Positions 49,189 through 58,496 of a stretch of DNA of 64,000 bases are shown here, one piece after another. Below the pieces are notes generated by a model, which was not told the origin of the DNA, did no database searches, and saw only the letters and a program-made list of their open reading frames with translations. This DNA is from a virus. The stretch lies in the IMG/VR virus record IMGVR_UViG_3300027893_000003, positions 62,001 through 126,000 of that record; one strand, 5' to 3'. Numbering within the stretch: position 1 is the first letter of the stretch; every line of letters starts with the position of its first letter. The position numbers and the translations under genes were made by a program.

Positions 49189-50612
49189 TTTCTGCTCTCC
49201 CCAATAATGGGCAACATCTCCTCCTTATAAATTCTATCCATATTATACATCCGTCTCATAAATGTCTTTGCCATAAGTGAGTATTCTTGTCTCATTCTAC
49301 CTCTAATAATAGTTGCTATATCTTCGTAATATTTATCACCCGGTATTGAAAAATTATGGGTAAAACTTCCAAAATCAAAGTACAGGGCATTTAAACCTGC
49401 AACCTCTGACTGCATTTGTAGAGATCTATTCAATACTAATAGCACTCCACCACTTAAAGCAGCCTCAGGAAGAACAAGTCCAAATGCTTCTTCTCTCGTT
49501 GGAAAAATAAAGAGGTTCGAAAGAGAAAATAAATCTTTCACAATATTAGCATCAACACCTGTTTCAAAGCGGGGAGTTTCAAAACGTGAACTAAATATTA
49601 ATTCTTTATCTGGTTCTAAACCAAGACCCCTAGCAGTCTGGCAATATTGCTCAACGGTTTGACGATGTTTGTCAACATTACACCACTGGTTTAGAATAAT
49701 AAGTCTAACACTTTCTCCCTGCTTCTTTAGGTTAGAGAAGATTCTTATAACATAATCAACACCTTTAGCATGAAGACGATCAACTGAAGCCGGATATACT
49801 TGAATAATAGAAGCATTCATTAAGTCATATTGATCTATCATCCTACAAGCAATTGGATCAAAATCCATAAAGGTTCTCATATCCTTTATATGGTGAACAA
49901 TTCGAACATCATCCAACTCCCCTCTAAATTGTTCAGCAACTCGTAGTCTATCAGTTTCATTAGGAAATATGATCTTATGCTTCTTGCTTGGAATTTTCCA
50001 ATATTCGCGCATACCACTTGGAATACTATGAACCCAATGAAGCCATCTAACATGGGGAAGTTGAAAAGATGCTTTTTCGAGACCTAATTTGTAAGGTAGG
50101 AACCAACCTTGGAAATTTATATCATGGCAGAAAGCTAATTCATAAACATCTCCATCTCCATCTGTATTAGTAAACACTTTTTTAAGTACCTGTTCTGTCT
50201 TATCAATCGTAACTTTGTGTTCTTCTTTTAGGTCATTTATATTGTGGTAATCTTTTAAATGGGCAAAAGGAAGGACTTTGAGCATCTCAACACCCTTAAA
50301 ATCCTGATCCCTATATTTTTCGTTGACAATAAGGCCAACTTTGTGCCCATTTTTCGTGAGTGCTTGAATGTGGTCTTTAACAATTCCAGTTAATGAGTAG
50401 CGAGGATTAAACTCCATGAAGTTTGTGACAATACAAATCTTCTCTTTCTTACCCTTCCCTACACTCTTTTGCTTAAACTGTTTAGGGGGTTCAGGTTGAG
50501 GGTGCGGAGCAAGTTTCCTTTTATCCTGAATTGTAAAACCGGATTCAGGTTGCTTTTCCTTCATCTCAACGATTCCATCTTCCTTCTGTTCCATATCAAT
50601 AACTTCACCCAT
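49182..50612 (-). CDS. GT4-family glycosyltransferase
   Basis: A 476-residue GT-B enzyme. After a charged, Pro/Gln-rich N-terminal extension (about 55 residues), the first Rossmann half begins KICIVTNFMEFN. The C-terminal half shows SIIQVYPASVDRLHAKGVDYVI, then the donor-binding EX7E block FPTREEAFGLVLPEAALSGG. It retains the retaining mechanism of GT4, using an NDP-sugar. Acceptor unknown. Strong RBS (AAAGGAG). Confidence 0.85.
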   Translation of the reverse strand: MGEVIDMEQKEDGIVEMKEKQPESGFTIQDKRKLAPHPQPEPPKQFKQKSVGKGKKEKICIVTNFMEFNPRYSLTGIVKDHIQALTKNGHKVGLIVNEKYRDQDFKGVEMLKVLPFAHLKDYHNINDLKEEHKVTIDKTEQVLKKVFTNTDGDGDVYELAFCHDINFQGWFLPYKLGLEKASFQLPHVRWLHWVHSIPSGMREYWKIPSKKHKIIFPNETDRLRVAEQFRGELDDVRIVHHIKDMRTFMDFDPIACRMIDQYDLMNASIIQVYPASVDRLHAKGVDYVIRIFSNLKKQGESVRLIILNQWCNVDKHRQTVEQYCQTARGLGLEPDKELIFSSRFETPRFETGVDANIVKDLFSLSNLFIFPTREEAFGLVLPEAALSGGVLLVLNRSLQMQSEVAGLNALYFDFGSFTHNFSIPGDKYYEDIATIIRGRMRQEYSLMAKTFMRRMYNMDRIYKEEMLPIIGESRNW

Positions 50613-50614
50613 AT

Positions 50615-51643
50615 TTAATTCTCCTTTTCAATAATCTTTCCTATCACCTTATCAAATCTTTCTGCAAAAACATTATTGTCTAGAACTTCTTTTAGCGCGT
50701 TATACGCATTAATTGTTATATATTTGTACTTAGAATAATTTTTTATGACTTGAAAGACAGTTTCTCTAAAATCTGATAGATCTAATTTGACGGGTATATA
50801 AGTTTCCATAGGTTTGTAAATATCTGGCCATGTTTCTATATGTGTTATCTCTGGTTTAATCAATATTGCTCCATGAACTATTGCTTCAAAATCTCTCCAA
50901 CATAATTCCCCATCTCCAAGCGGACTAATACAGACTTTTGAGTGTCTCATTAAAAAGTGATATTTTTTATCTTCTCTACTTTTCTGAACAGGGAATCTTC
51001 TAAGTTCCCCACATTTTCCGGAAGTGGTAAATTTATACTCCTCACATAACTTTTTAACCTCACTAACAAAATGATTTCTGTGAAGTTGATAGTGCTCATC
51101 GCCCTCATAGAATGGTTCTAGACCAATACTAAAGTGAATATCAATTGGTCTCTCAACACTAAAATCTGGTGCATGCCTCGTAAAGAAATCGTATAGACCT
51201 AAATTCCAACCAAGATATATTTTTGAAAGGAGGTCAGGATTCCACTTATTCCTAGGAGTGTATACCTGAGGTATCTCGTATATAGGACTTATTAAATGAT
51301 AGTGGTAATATGGTAGTTTAAACCTATATAGGTGTAGGTCCTTAAAGAGACACATCTTTGTACAACCAATGACTCGCTCTTGTTCAAGATGCCAGAAATT
51401 CAATTTACCTGTAGAAACTTGCTCATTAAATATTATTATCGGACTAGACTCGTCGTTGATCCTTTTTGAATAAGTATGATAGTGAACATCTTTTGGAATA
51501 AAAGCAAAATTTATTATCAATATATCGTAATCGTTATTAGAGAATTGATAACCATAATCCTTTAACTCATTTATAGCCCTAGCAATTGGAGTATGTGTAG
51601 CTAAAGCTATTCCATTATACCAAACACAAAGTTTAAATTTCAT
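50615..51643 (-). CDS. Exostosin-like glycosyltransferase
   Basis: A 342-residue protein whose C-terminal half has the exostosin/GT47-like signature: FLMRHSKVCISPLGDGELCW, RDFEAIVHGAILIKP, where SxxCISPxGxGE and a later EAIxxGAI are conserved in such enzymes. The N-terminus is non-catalytic GT-B-like. ATG 51643 follows GAGG closely and overlaps the radical SAM gene by 11 nt. It fits with the neighbouring transferases as a glycan-building enzyme. Confidence 0.7.
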   Translation of the reverse strand: MKFKLCVWYNGIALATHTPIARAINELKDYGYQFSNNDYDILIINFAFIPKDVHYHTYSKRINDESSPIIIFNEQVSTGKLNFWHLEQERVIGCTKMCLFKDLHLYRFKLPYYHYHLISPIYEIPQVYTPRNKWNPDLLSKIYLGWNLGLYDFFTRHAPDFSVERPIDIHFSIGLEPFYEGDEHYQLHRNHFVSEVKKLCEEYKFTTSGKCGELRRFPVQKSREDKKYHFLMRHSKVCISPLGDGELCWRDFEAIVHGAILIKPEITHIETWPDIYKPMETYIPVKLDLSDFRETVFQVIKNYSKYKYITINAYNALKEVLDNNVFAERFDKVIGKIIEKEN

Positions 51644-52556
51644 GGACCTCACTCATCTTTATCCAATTCTGAGATTCTTTCATCTCCAGGTAAACCTCAC
51701 AGGAACTACAAGCAATGTCTTGACGGCTATCTTCTTCTCCCAAGAGCATCTGACGAGCATATTCAATCTTCTCATTATTCAAACTCTCTCTGAGACCTTC
51801 TTTAAAAGCATTACCAAAATCTCCCCAATACTGAACACAGCAACCAAGGACTTTTCCATCATAATTAATTTGAGGTTTTGTCCATAGTTGAGTACAGAGG
51901 TTTCGAATATAATGCTTACCAAATCTGTTCTTAAATTCTTCTCGTGTAGGAGCTCTCTCAGGTTTAGCTATAGAATCTTTAACATAAAAATTTTCCCAAG
52001 AAAGTTTAGGGAAAAAACTCATACCTAACTTTTTAGCCATTTCCCCTGCACTTTCAAGTTCGTGTATATTATGATCAAACATTATAAATTGCCAAGTTAA
52101 CTGTGGATATCTAGAATTGTACTGCTTCTTAAAATAATTGATAGTTTGAATATTCTCTATCACAGCATTAAAATCTCCTCTGCGTCGATAGATACTATAA
52201 GTCCCTGGTGTAGCTCCATCAATAGAACATTTCATACTTCGAAATTTATATACAATCATTGCTTCAAGAATATCTCGACTAACAGTATTTAGATTTACAC
52301 CATTATCAGCACTCAAACCTACATCTCTCTTATAAGCGTGGTAAAAAATAGGTATCAAGTCCGGGTTGAGAAAAATCTCCCCCCAATTAGAAAGTTCAAT
52401 ATTCGAAATCCAAGAGTTACTATCAACGAGATTTTTAAAATCCTCAATTCGAAGATGTCCAGATCCAAGATACCTACTCACATCTCCTGAAGATGTCGGA
52501 CAAGAGGGACACTTTAGTTGACAAATTGTTGTAGCTTCTAATCGAATAGATTTCAT
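51633..52556 (-). CDS. Radical SAM/SPASM enzyme
   Basis: A 307-residue enzyme with the [4Fe-4S] motif CQLKCPSC at residues 12-19. The middle has SIDGATPGTYSIYRRRGDF, a string common in SPASM-family radical SAM enzymes. The C-terminal cysteines (LCTQLW, GKVLGCC, CSSCEVYLEM) are the usual SPASM auxiliary-cluster pattern. It lies within the glycosyltransferase operon, with overlapping ends, so an oxidation or dehydration of a sugar or of a peptide is plausible. Substrate unknown. Confidence 0.85.
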   Translation of the reverse strand: MKSIRLEATTICQLKCPSCPTSSGDVSRYLGSGHLRIEDFKNLVDSNSWISNIELSNWGEIFLNPDLIPIFYHAYKRDVGLSADNGVNLNTVSRDILEAMIVYKFRSMKCSIDGATPGTYSIYRRRGDFNAVIENIQTINYFKKQYNSRYPQLTWQFIMFDHNIHELESAGEMAKKLGMSFFPKLSWENFYVKDSIAKPERAPTREEFKNRFGKHYIRNLCTQLWTKPQINYDGKVLGCCVQYWGDFGNAFKEGLRESLNNEKIEYARQMLLGEEDSRQDIACSSCEVYLEMKESQNWIKMSEVHEI

Positions 52557-53473
52557 TACTCTTCTTTTCTAAAACTAAAATATTTCTCACACCATTGGTG
52601 CAATTTTGGTTTGTTAGTTGCCCAAGTCCAGCAATCATTACTATCTAGTTTAATGTCTTTTCTGGGGTCAAAATTCTCCGAGACAAGAATCTCAAATCTC
52701 TCATCATGAAGCTTATTAATTTTATCTCCATGCCATAGATGAAAAATTAGACCAGGAACAAAATAAACATTGCTTTTAACTATATTATAAATTTCCTCAA
52801 ACCACACATCTTGATCTAATTGCATTGGTTCAGAAGACAAACTCCTAATATAATTAAATTTATGACCGTAGAAAGTATGGGCCATCATCAAGTCACCAGA
52901 ACCAAGAATTAACCTATCATAAAAACCGTGCTTATTAAAAATCTCTCTTCTGGCAGCCCAGGCAAACCCAGAATGACCATGTATAAAAAAATCAAAGAGC
53001 TTTTCCCTATCAGAATCTCGCATACCGTAACCCATACTATGAATTTTTTGACCCTCTTCTAATCCAAAAGGCAAATCCTCAGAACTTATTATTCCATCCT
53101 TTGGTAATCTAATAACGAATGAAAAAGGTTGAATAACAAAATACTTATCCAAAGATTTATATACTTCCTCAACCCAATTATCATTCTGAAAAATAATGTC
53201 ACAGTCAATCCAGATAATCTTAGTACAATCATCCGGAAGATTTCTTAGACCAATATTTAGTAAACGCTCTTTTTGCCATAATATCGTATTAGATCTTAGT
53301 TGGATCAAAATATCAGCATCATCTTTAGTTAACTCAGGTTCCCTACCTCCGAATGATAACTCAACACATAAAAGTTTCAACCCTTGCTTTTGACTAGATA
53401 ACCTAAACTTCCTATAATTCTTAACCTTGTTCTTATATCCAATAGGATTAAAGAATGAAGTCAAACCCCACAA
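52556..53473 (-). CDS. GT-A glycosyltransferase with DXD motif
   Basis: A 305-residue protein starting with TTG at 53473 after AAGGAG. GT-A features: EKERLLN-type helix, then KIIWIDCDIIF (DCD at residues 90-92, metal-binding DXD), HGHSGFAWAARREIF and LILGSGDLMMAH, a pattern in which an acceptor-binding GD or ED follows the second beta sheet. Acts as a nucleotide-sugar transferase; substrate unknown. First gene of the operon after the tailspike. Confidence 0.75.
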   Translation of the reverse strand: MWGLTSFFNPIGYKNKVKNYRKFRLSSQKQGLKLLCVELSFGGREPELTKDDADILIQLRSNTILWQKERLLNIGLRNLPDDCTKIIWIDCDIIFQNDNWVEEVYKSLDKYFVIQPFSFVIRLPKDGIISSEDLPFGLEEGQKIHSMGYGMRDSDREKLFDFFIHGHSGFAWAARREIFNKHGFYDRLILGSGDLMMAHTFYGHKFNYIRSLSSEPMQLDQDVWFEEIYNIVKSNVYFVPGLIFHLWHGDKINKLHDERFEILVSENFDPRKDIKLDSNDCWTWATNKPKLHQWCEKYFSFRKEE

Positions 53474-53475
53474 AT

Positions 53476-54888
53476 TTATCTCCTTAATCTTCTAGCTAAT
53501 TGAGACCTATAAATATTCTGTGGATAAATACTTTCGGATTTTATGGCTACTAGATTTACTGAATTGGGACCAAAATCTATAGGATATTTCTGAGGATTTT
53601 TAGATCGTATATTCCAGAAGGTACCTCGTGCTCCACAGTGTCTCCCGAGTTTTTCTCCTCCACCAGATATCCACATACGACTTCCTAATCCAGCATCAAT
53701 ATTAGTAAACAGGTTCTCATAAGGAGCTTTTTTATGATGATCAAAACACAAGTTTATACCTCTACCATCACAACAGACATTACCTGAGCAATTACTTACT
53801 GAGATATCATGTATAAATTGAACTTTAAATTCAAAATTAGTAAAAAGATTATCATCTCCCTGTAGATATATACCATGATGACCAACACAATTATCTCTAC
53901 CTTTCCGGTTTGATTCAAAAATAATATTTTGGATAGTACAGAATTTACTTCTATCAATAAATATTCCACTATCAGCATTCACAATCTTTATATTTCTTAC
54001 CCAACAGTCTGAGACATTACTTAAAGCTAAAGCATTATAACCAAGTTCAGAAAAATGACCATCGTACAACGTATTTGGAAATTCAAAACATAGATTCTCT
54101 ATACTAATTTTGGTCACACTTGAATTAAATTGATAAACTTCAGGTAACCATTCCAATTTTACATCGAAACGTAGGGGGCGATCAAATATAATTAGGTTAC
54201 CTTTAACCTCAGTAATTCTACAAACTAACGAGACTTTTATATCTTTCCAATTATCAGTATCACCAGAATCGCCTGAGTATAGATATTGTACTAAAGAATT
54301 ACTTTTTCTTCTAAATTTTATTTCAATCCTTTGGCCAACCCTTAACTCATCTGCTGAAGAAACTATTAAAGAGTCCTCTCCACGCTTAGCTTCTGCAATA
54401 ATAGATGTAAGAAATCTCTTTTCAAAATTTCCCTTAATCCAGATAAAACCTCCAGACCATGAGTAATTAGAAATTCTCATTTCAGGAGTAATTTTCCAAT
54501 CTGGTTTAATATCAGTCAGGTGGTTGGGGAAATATAAAACCGTCTTGTCTGGGTCCTCTCCTATGAGTGATACTTTACTTTCAATAATCTTAGTAATCTT
54601 ATAACGACCAGAAGGAATATAGATAGGTCTATTTACTTCTATAGCATCGAGAAATGCTTGTGAACTATCACGACCATCACCTTTCGCTCCAAAATCATCC
54701 ACTATACTTACACACTGATTTATTTTTGGTAGAGGTTCTTCTCCATGGTGGTAACCAGCATAAGAAAAATCAGGTAGGTAACTTTGAGGACTCCACTGTT
54801 CTCCATCTTCTCCCCATAGATTAGAATACTGATTATGGCCATGTTGGTGGATAGATAGCACTTCGACCGTATCTCCTATTAAAGGCAT
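53476..54888 (-). CDS. Pectate-lyase-like beta-helix tailspike
   Basis: A 470-residue protein. A short N-terminal region with His-rich segments (HQHGHNQYSNLWGEDGEQW) is followed by SIVDDFGAKGDGRDSSQAF, the start of the Pectate_lyase_3/tailspike fold, then IYIPSGRYKIT and SLIGEDPDKTVLYFP. A parallel beta helix continues (GNLIIFDRPLRF, ISIENLCFEFPN, RNIKIVNADSGIFIDRSKF, CTIQNIIFE, DNLFTNFEF). Likely degrades or binds host surface polysaccharide. ATG 54888 has no visible RBS, and an in-frame GTG at 54861 has TAGGAG 11 nt upstream, so the start is uncertain. It overlaps the baseplate gene by up to 56 nt. Confidence 0.85.
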   Translation of the reverse strand: MPLIGDTVEVLSIHQHGHNQYSNLWGEDGEQWSPQSYLPDFSYAGYHHGEEPLPKINQCVSIVDDFGAKGDGRDSSQAFLDAIEVNRPIYIPSGRYKITKIIESKVSLIGEDPDKTVLYFPNHLTDIKPDWKITPEMRISNYSWSGGFIWIKGNFEKRFLTSIIAEAKRGEDSLIVSSADELRVGQRIEIKFRRKSNSLVQYLYSGDSGDTDNWKDIKVSLVCRITEVKGNLIIFDRPLRFDVKLEWLPEVYQFNSSVTKISIENLCFEFPNTLYDGHFSELGYNALALSNVSDCWVRNIKIVNADSGIFIDRSKFCTIQNIIFESNRKGRDNCVGHHGIYLQGDDNLFTNFEFKVQFIHDISVSNCSGNVCCDGRGINLCFDHHKKAPYENLFTNIDAGLGSRMWISGGGEKLGRHCGARGTFWNIRSKNPQKYPIDFGPNSVNLVAIKSESIYPQNIYRSQLARRLRR

Positions 54889-55795
54889 ATATACAAGATA
54901 GATACAATTCTAATAAAGACACATTATAATTCAGAAGGGTCATCTCATATTTTTCGACTGCAGCATCATAGATATGAGAGAACATTGGGTCAGTTACTTC
55001 AACGCTACCCGTAGCAACCCATAGGTCATACTGATTTTCAACCATTCTTACAAGGACAGCTATCATAAAGAAAAGTTCAGACATATAGAATCTTGGTCTT
55101 ATGCCAAAATAAGGACTTCTTGAAGGAAGGTTTATATCTTGAGTTCGGTGGGCATATTCAACGTCTTCTTTAGTCAATAACCAATGTGGATCTGGATAAA
55201 TCATTTCATCAAAAGGAACATCTGGCCATGGTATGGGCATTTCACCTGGCCCCAATTGCCTTGTAGATTTACCTCTAAAAACTAGTTCACCCGGTCCTAG
55301 AGCATCCCCTGGTTCAGTATATTGCACATCATACTCAACAATATCAAGGTTACTCAAACCATAATATGCTAAAACTTGATAGAGAGCATTGGGGGTTCCC
55401 TTAACCTTATACAGATTAACAAGGTCAAGAAAGAAATTTACTTTAGTTGTAAAAGTCAATATATCTACTGGTACATCATATCCGAACGACTGAATCAACT
55501 CCTGAACGTGAGTATCCGGCATAGAGAATACTTGAGATACAGTTGCTCCAGTTGTGCCAACAGTCCTAAGTGTAGCATACCAGTCTATAAGAAAAGTTCT
55601 TAACATCTTATAATCATTTGAATTAAAGACAGATTGATCAAGAGTGCTCTCAAAAACTTGCTCAGAAACACCCCTTTCAGATTCAGCTATATTTTTCGTA
55701 TTATTGTCGAGGTCAATCGTATCGTAGGTAGGGTCTAATCTCCTTTGGTACAGATAACCCCATATTGTCCAATAGTCTTCAATTTTAAATCCCAT
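54833..55795 (-). CDS. Baseplate protein, P2 gpI-like
   Basis: A 320-residue protein. The string LVNLYKVKGTPNALYQVLAYYGLSN then LDIVEYDV is the conserved KGTxxAL...LGY...E pattern of tail protein I (P2 gpI/baseplate wedge type). The rest is helical with aromatic motifs (YFGIRPRFYMSELFFMIAVL). Adjacent to a tailspike and other baseplate genes, it fits the baseplate hub-to-wedge position where receptor-binding proteins attach. Confidence 0.75.
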   Translation of the reverse strand: MGFKIEDYWTIWGYLYQRRLDPTYDTIDLDNNTKNIAESERGVSEQVFESTLDQSVFNSNDYKMLRTFLIDWYATLRTVGTTGATVSQVFSMPDTHVQELIQSFGYDVPVDILTFTTKVNFFLDLVNLYKVKGTPNALYQVLAYYGLSNLDIVEYDVQYTEPGDALGPGELVFRGKSTRQLGPGEMPIPWPDVPFDEMIYPDPHWLLTKEDVEYAHRTQDINLPSRSPYFGIRPRFYMSELFFMIAVLVRMVENQYDLWVATGSVEVTDPMFSHIYDAAVEKYEMTLLNYNVSLLELYLSCIYAFNRRYGRSAIYPPTWP

Positions 55796-55797
55796 AC

Positions 55798-56427
55798 TTA
55801 CGTACCTCTGGCAGCTATAAATTCAAAGAATTGCTCAATAACAAAGGCCTCATAACAACTCTCCAAAACCTCATATGGTCGAGAGAAAAGATTTACATTA
55901 TCATAACCTGAAGCATCCCCATCAATCTTCAATTTTAAATATACATATATCAATTTAGATAAACTAGTATCTAAGAAATCCAATGAAGCATATAGAGTTA
56001 TTCCGGCAGTTGAATCAACTAAGGTTACTGATGTTGAATCAATCATCGTAACACTTGTTGAATCAATTCGATATGCTAACAGAGCATTCAATAGAGTCAG
56101 ATCATGAGGTTTAAGTTGAAACAGATTAAATGCAGCGGTACTATCACAAACCTCATAAACTCTAGAAGATGGATAAATAGTAATCCTATCTCTAACTAAA
56201 GATGGCCATGATGACTTACTGGCCACATCTTGAAAAAAATATTCGTATTCAGTATATGGATACGATTCATTAAACAGGAGTTCAATAAATGATTTCGGTT
56301 TTAAATAGATCACTGGTATATCAACGGGATAAGGTATCTTATCCTTGTTAAGATCCCGGAGAAGAACCGCTCTACTAAACCAATGTTGTAACTCCTGTAC
56401 TAGATTCGTAGAGAATGGTAGTGTCAT
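55798..56427 (-). CDS. Baseplate-associated structural protein
   Basis: A 209-residue protein. It contains a short imperfect repeat, IDSTSVTMIDSTSVTLVDSTAGIT-like (three DST units, about residues 120-143, written here only in parts), flanked by hydrophobic helices. N-terminal segment is aromatic with Pro-rich PYPVDIPVIYLKPKSF. It lies directly upstream of the gpI-like gene, which suggests a tail role, but no family is recognised. Confidence 0.5.
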   Translation of the reverse strand: MTLPFSTNLVQELQHWFSRAVLLRDLNKDKIPYPVDIPVIYLKPKSFIELLFNESYPYTEYEYFFQDVASKSSWPSLVRDRITIYPSSRVYEVCDSTAAFNLFQLKPHDLTLLNALLAYRIDSTSVTMIDSTSVTLVDSTAGITLYASLDFLDTSLSKLIYVYLKLKIDGDASGYDNVNLFSRPYEVLESCYEAFVIEQFFEFIAARGT

Positions 56428-56855
56428 TAATCTTCTACTCCACCTTCTTCTTCCATCTTTGCTAAGCGAGTATAATAGTCCCCTAATTCAGCCAAATGAT
56501 CTAATGCAATTCTTTTAGATATCTGAGGACATCGAGTATGCTCCATCTCAACTTTTATTCCCATCCTCAATTGCTCAGGATCAGCATTATCTTCAGTAAA
56601 ACCTTTTTCATTGGCCCTTCCATAAGCAAAGATATCTCCAAGGATTGCATAAATGTGCTCTTCAAAATCATGCTCATTTATACCAAGTTCATCTGCAAGG
56701 CCATGAACTTCATTATCTGTAGGTCTTGGATTCTCTTTAAAGAAATCAAGTATCCTCATCCTAATATCTTTATGGGTCTCATCTTGTTCCTTAAGATAAC
56801 CTATATTTCTAGATACTACCTGCTTAAGTTCACTGAGATGTCTTTTATCTTTCAT
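56427..56855 (-). CDS. DUF5661-like protein
   Basis: A 142-residue protein. RILDFFKENPRPTDNEVHGL, ADELGINEHDFEEHIYAIL, then DPEQLRMGIKVEMEHT and ISKRIALDHLAELGDYYTRL, match the pattern I recall for DUF5661, a family frequent in large phages and with unknown function. The last motif, including the EHT...DHL...DYYTRL set, looks like a conserved ligand or metal site. Overlaps the next gene (ATGA-type). Confidence 0.65.
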   Translation of the reverse strand: MKDKRHLSELKQVVSRNIGYLKEQDETHKDIRMRILDFFKENPRPTDNEVHGLADELGINEHDFEEHIYAILGDIFAYGRANEKGFTEDNADPEQLRMGIKVEMEHTRCPQISKRIALDHLAELGDYYTRLAKMEEEGGVED

Positions 56856-56862
56856 ATTATCC

Positions 56863-57267
56863 TCACTCTTCTTCGGCGTCTGCCTCAGCTTTAGTTGCCT
56901 GAATTACCCCAGGTGGGTGATTAGGCGGAGAGTAAATACTATAGAGTTTCAAGTCATCTTTAGCCGAAGTATTTACAATATTATGCTTTGTTCCTTCGGG
57001 AACAATAAAAGCAAAACCATCTTCAATTGGGATTTCTCTCCCATTCAAAATTACTTTACCTTCACCAGCATCAATCCTAAAGAATTGATCAACAGCAGGA
57101 TGGATCTCCTCACCAACTTCTCCGCCAGGAGGAATACTCATCAATACTAATTGAAGATTCCTTGGAGTATATAGAACCTTTCGAAAATTATCATTTTCAA
57201 CTGTATCTTTTTCAATATTAGTCACAAATCCGTCATTAGCATTATAAATAGCTTGTTCATACTGCAT
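56863..57267 (-). CDS. Small cupin protein
   Basis: A 134-residue single-domain cupin. Motif 1 resembles the cupin pattern: PPGGEVGEEIHPAVDQFFRI (His and Glu metal ligands), followed by GEGKVILNGREIPIEDGF, then the second motif FIVPEGTKHNIVN. Such proteins bind a metal and small ligand; function in a phage is unclear. It ends in an acidic tail (EADAEEE). It belongs to the small-protein block between the baseplate genes and the protease. Confidence 0.8.
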   Translation of the reverse strand: MQYEQAIYNANDGFVTNIEKDTVENDNFRKVLYTPRNLQLVLMSIPPGGEVGEEIHPAVDQFFRIDAGEGKVILNGREIPIEDGFAFIVPEGTKHNIVNTSAKDDLKLYSIYSPPNHPPGVIQATKAEADAEEE

Positions 57268-57294
57268 CTCACGGATACACTTTTTCCGGACAGG

Positions 57295-57360
57295 TCACCA
57301 TCTCATCCCGGGAGGGCACTTTCCCTTTTCAGATAAGAATTTAAGATAACTCTCCATCAT
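57295..57360 (-). CDS. 21-residue micro-protein with YLxxL N-terminus
   Basis: The peptide is MMESYLKFLSEKGKC followed by PPGMRW. Initiator ATG 57360 (or 57357) has a perfect GGAGG with 6 nt spacing, and the frame ends at 57295 before the cupin gene. The start resembles the three small proteins at 58737-59988 (EYLQVLQ, NYLQLLQE, EYLLYLEE). It could be a truncated relative or a real micro-protein. Confidence 0.45.
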   Translation of the reverse strand: MMESYLKFLSEKGKCPPGMRW

Positions 57361-57369
57361 ATTATCCTC

Positions 57370-58482
57370 CTAAGGTAGTGGATACCATGGATGCATCGGA
57401 GTATATACTTTAAACCCAGATTCGTCCTCCTCTTTCTCATCTACTATAACTTCAACCTCATGTTGCTTCGAGTCTAACTCAGTCACAAATTCAATTCCAA
57501 GTCCATCCAGAACATATCGAATAGGGTTCATTAGTGTAACACTATCTGAACCCGCAAATAGAAGACCTACAGCATTATTAAACATATCTAATACTAATGA
57601 TCCAGAGTCTCCACCTTGACTCATAGCGCCTGCCATTATCTGATCTTCAAATATAGCAATAGGTCCACCGTAATTAACCTGTGCAGTCACGTGGATCTGA
57701 ATCACAGTATCCTGTGTATATGCTGTCGTCCTCCCGCTCTTCTGAACTGCTGTCCCTAGAGTCGCTTCTGCTACACCCTTAACATGACCAATCTCAAGAA
57801 TCACCAGCTCCATATCCTCCGGATTAATAGGAGTAGCTATAGCACAATCTACCTTATTAGGATCTCCAGGTTCAGCTGCCTTTGATAAGGAAAATTTATG
57901 ACTGGATTTTAGCAATCTCCCTATACTATTGATAATCTTCTCGACCTTCTTGGCTATAGGACATATAGGTGCAGTATCTCCAGAGAAAGAAATAGGTACA
58001 TAATCTAAGAGATTAGCTATTGTATCTTCCTCTCGACCACCATCAACTCTGCCTGGTTGAAATATGGCATCGCCTACACTAGCTTCATTGGAGTTTGCAA
58101 AAACATGGTTATTACTTAACAGGAGTATAGTATCTCCACGCTTAACAAACGCACCAAGGGTTCCTGCGGTTATATCTTTATGACCAGCAGAGACACCAGC
58201 AGGATATGGCCTCCACCAGTCACTTCGTTCTTTTAACGCAACAATTTCTCCTGTCTCGATAACGTCTGTTTTTATAGCACCAAAAGATTGTGGAATCACA
58301 TCAGCAGCAGAGAGTTTCTCAATTGGAAGTTTCTCTTTAACTGACACAATCACACATATTTCATCTGTAGTTACTCCAGCTACAGTTTTGAGTCCAACCC
58401 CCACTGCTACTACATTAGCCTTTTTAAGGAGATTACTCTTATTCTCGTCTAGAGCATTTTTTGCCGTCATTATGTTACTCAT
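57370..58482 (-). CDS. Chymotrypsin-fold serine protease
   Basis: A 370-residue protein with a full catalytic triad by motif: LSNNHVF (H126), VDCAIA (D212) and MSQGGDSGSLVLD (S293, with the oxyanion GGDSG). The N-terminal 80 residues may be a pro-region or a domain for binding. The C-terminal tail is acidic (EVIVDEKEEDES). It could process virion or host proteins. No obvious substrate is visible; the small YLxxL proteins upstream are candidates. RBS AGGAG. Confidence 0.85.
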   Translation of the reverse strand: MSNIMTAKNALDENKSNLLKKANVVAVGVGLKTVAGVTTDEICVIVSVKEKLPIEKLSAADVIPQSFGAIKTDVIETGEIVALKERSDWWRPYPAGVSAGHKDITAGTLGAFVKRGDTILLLSNNHVFANSNEASVGDAIFQPGRVDGGREEDTIANLLDYVPISFSGDTAPICPIAKKVEKIINSIGRLLKSSHKFSLSKAAEPGDPNKVDCAIATPINPEDMELVILEIGHVKGVAEATLGTAVQKSGRTTAYTQDTVIQIHVTAQVNYGGPIAIFEDQIMAGAMSQGGDSGSLVLDMFNNAVGLLFAGSDSVTLMNPIRYVLDGLGIEFVTELDSKQHEVEVIVDEKEEDESGFKVYTPMHPWYPLP

Positions 58483-58496
58483 TATTTACTCCTTCG

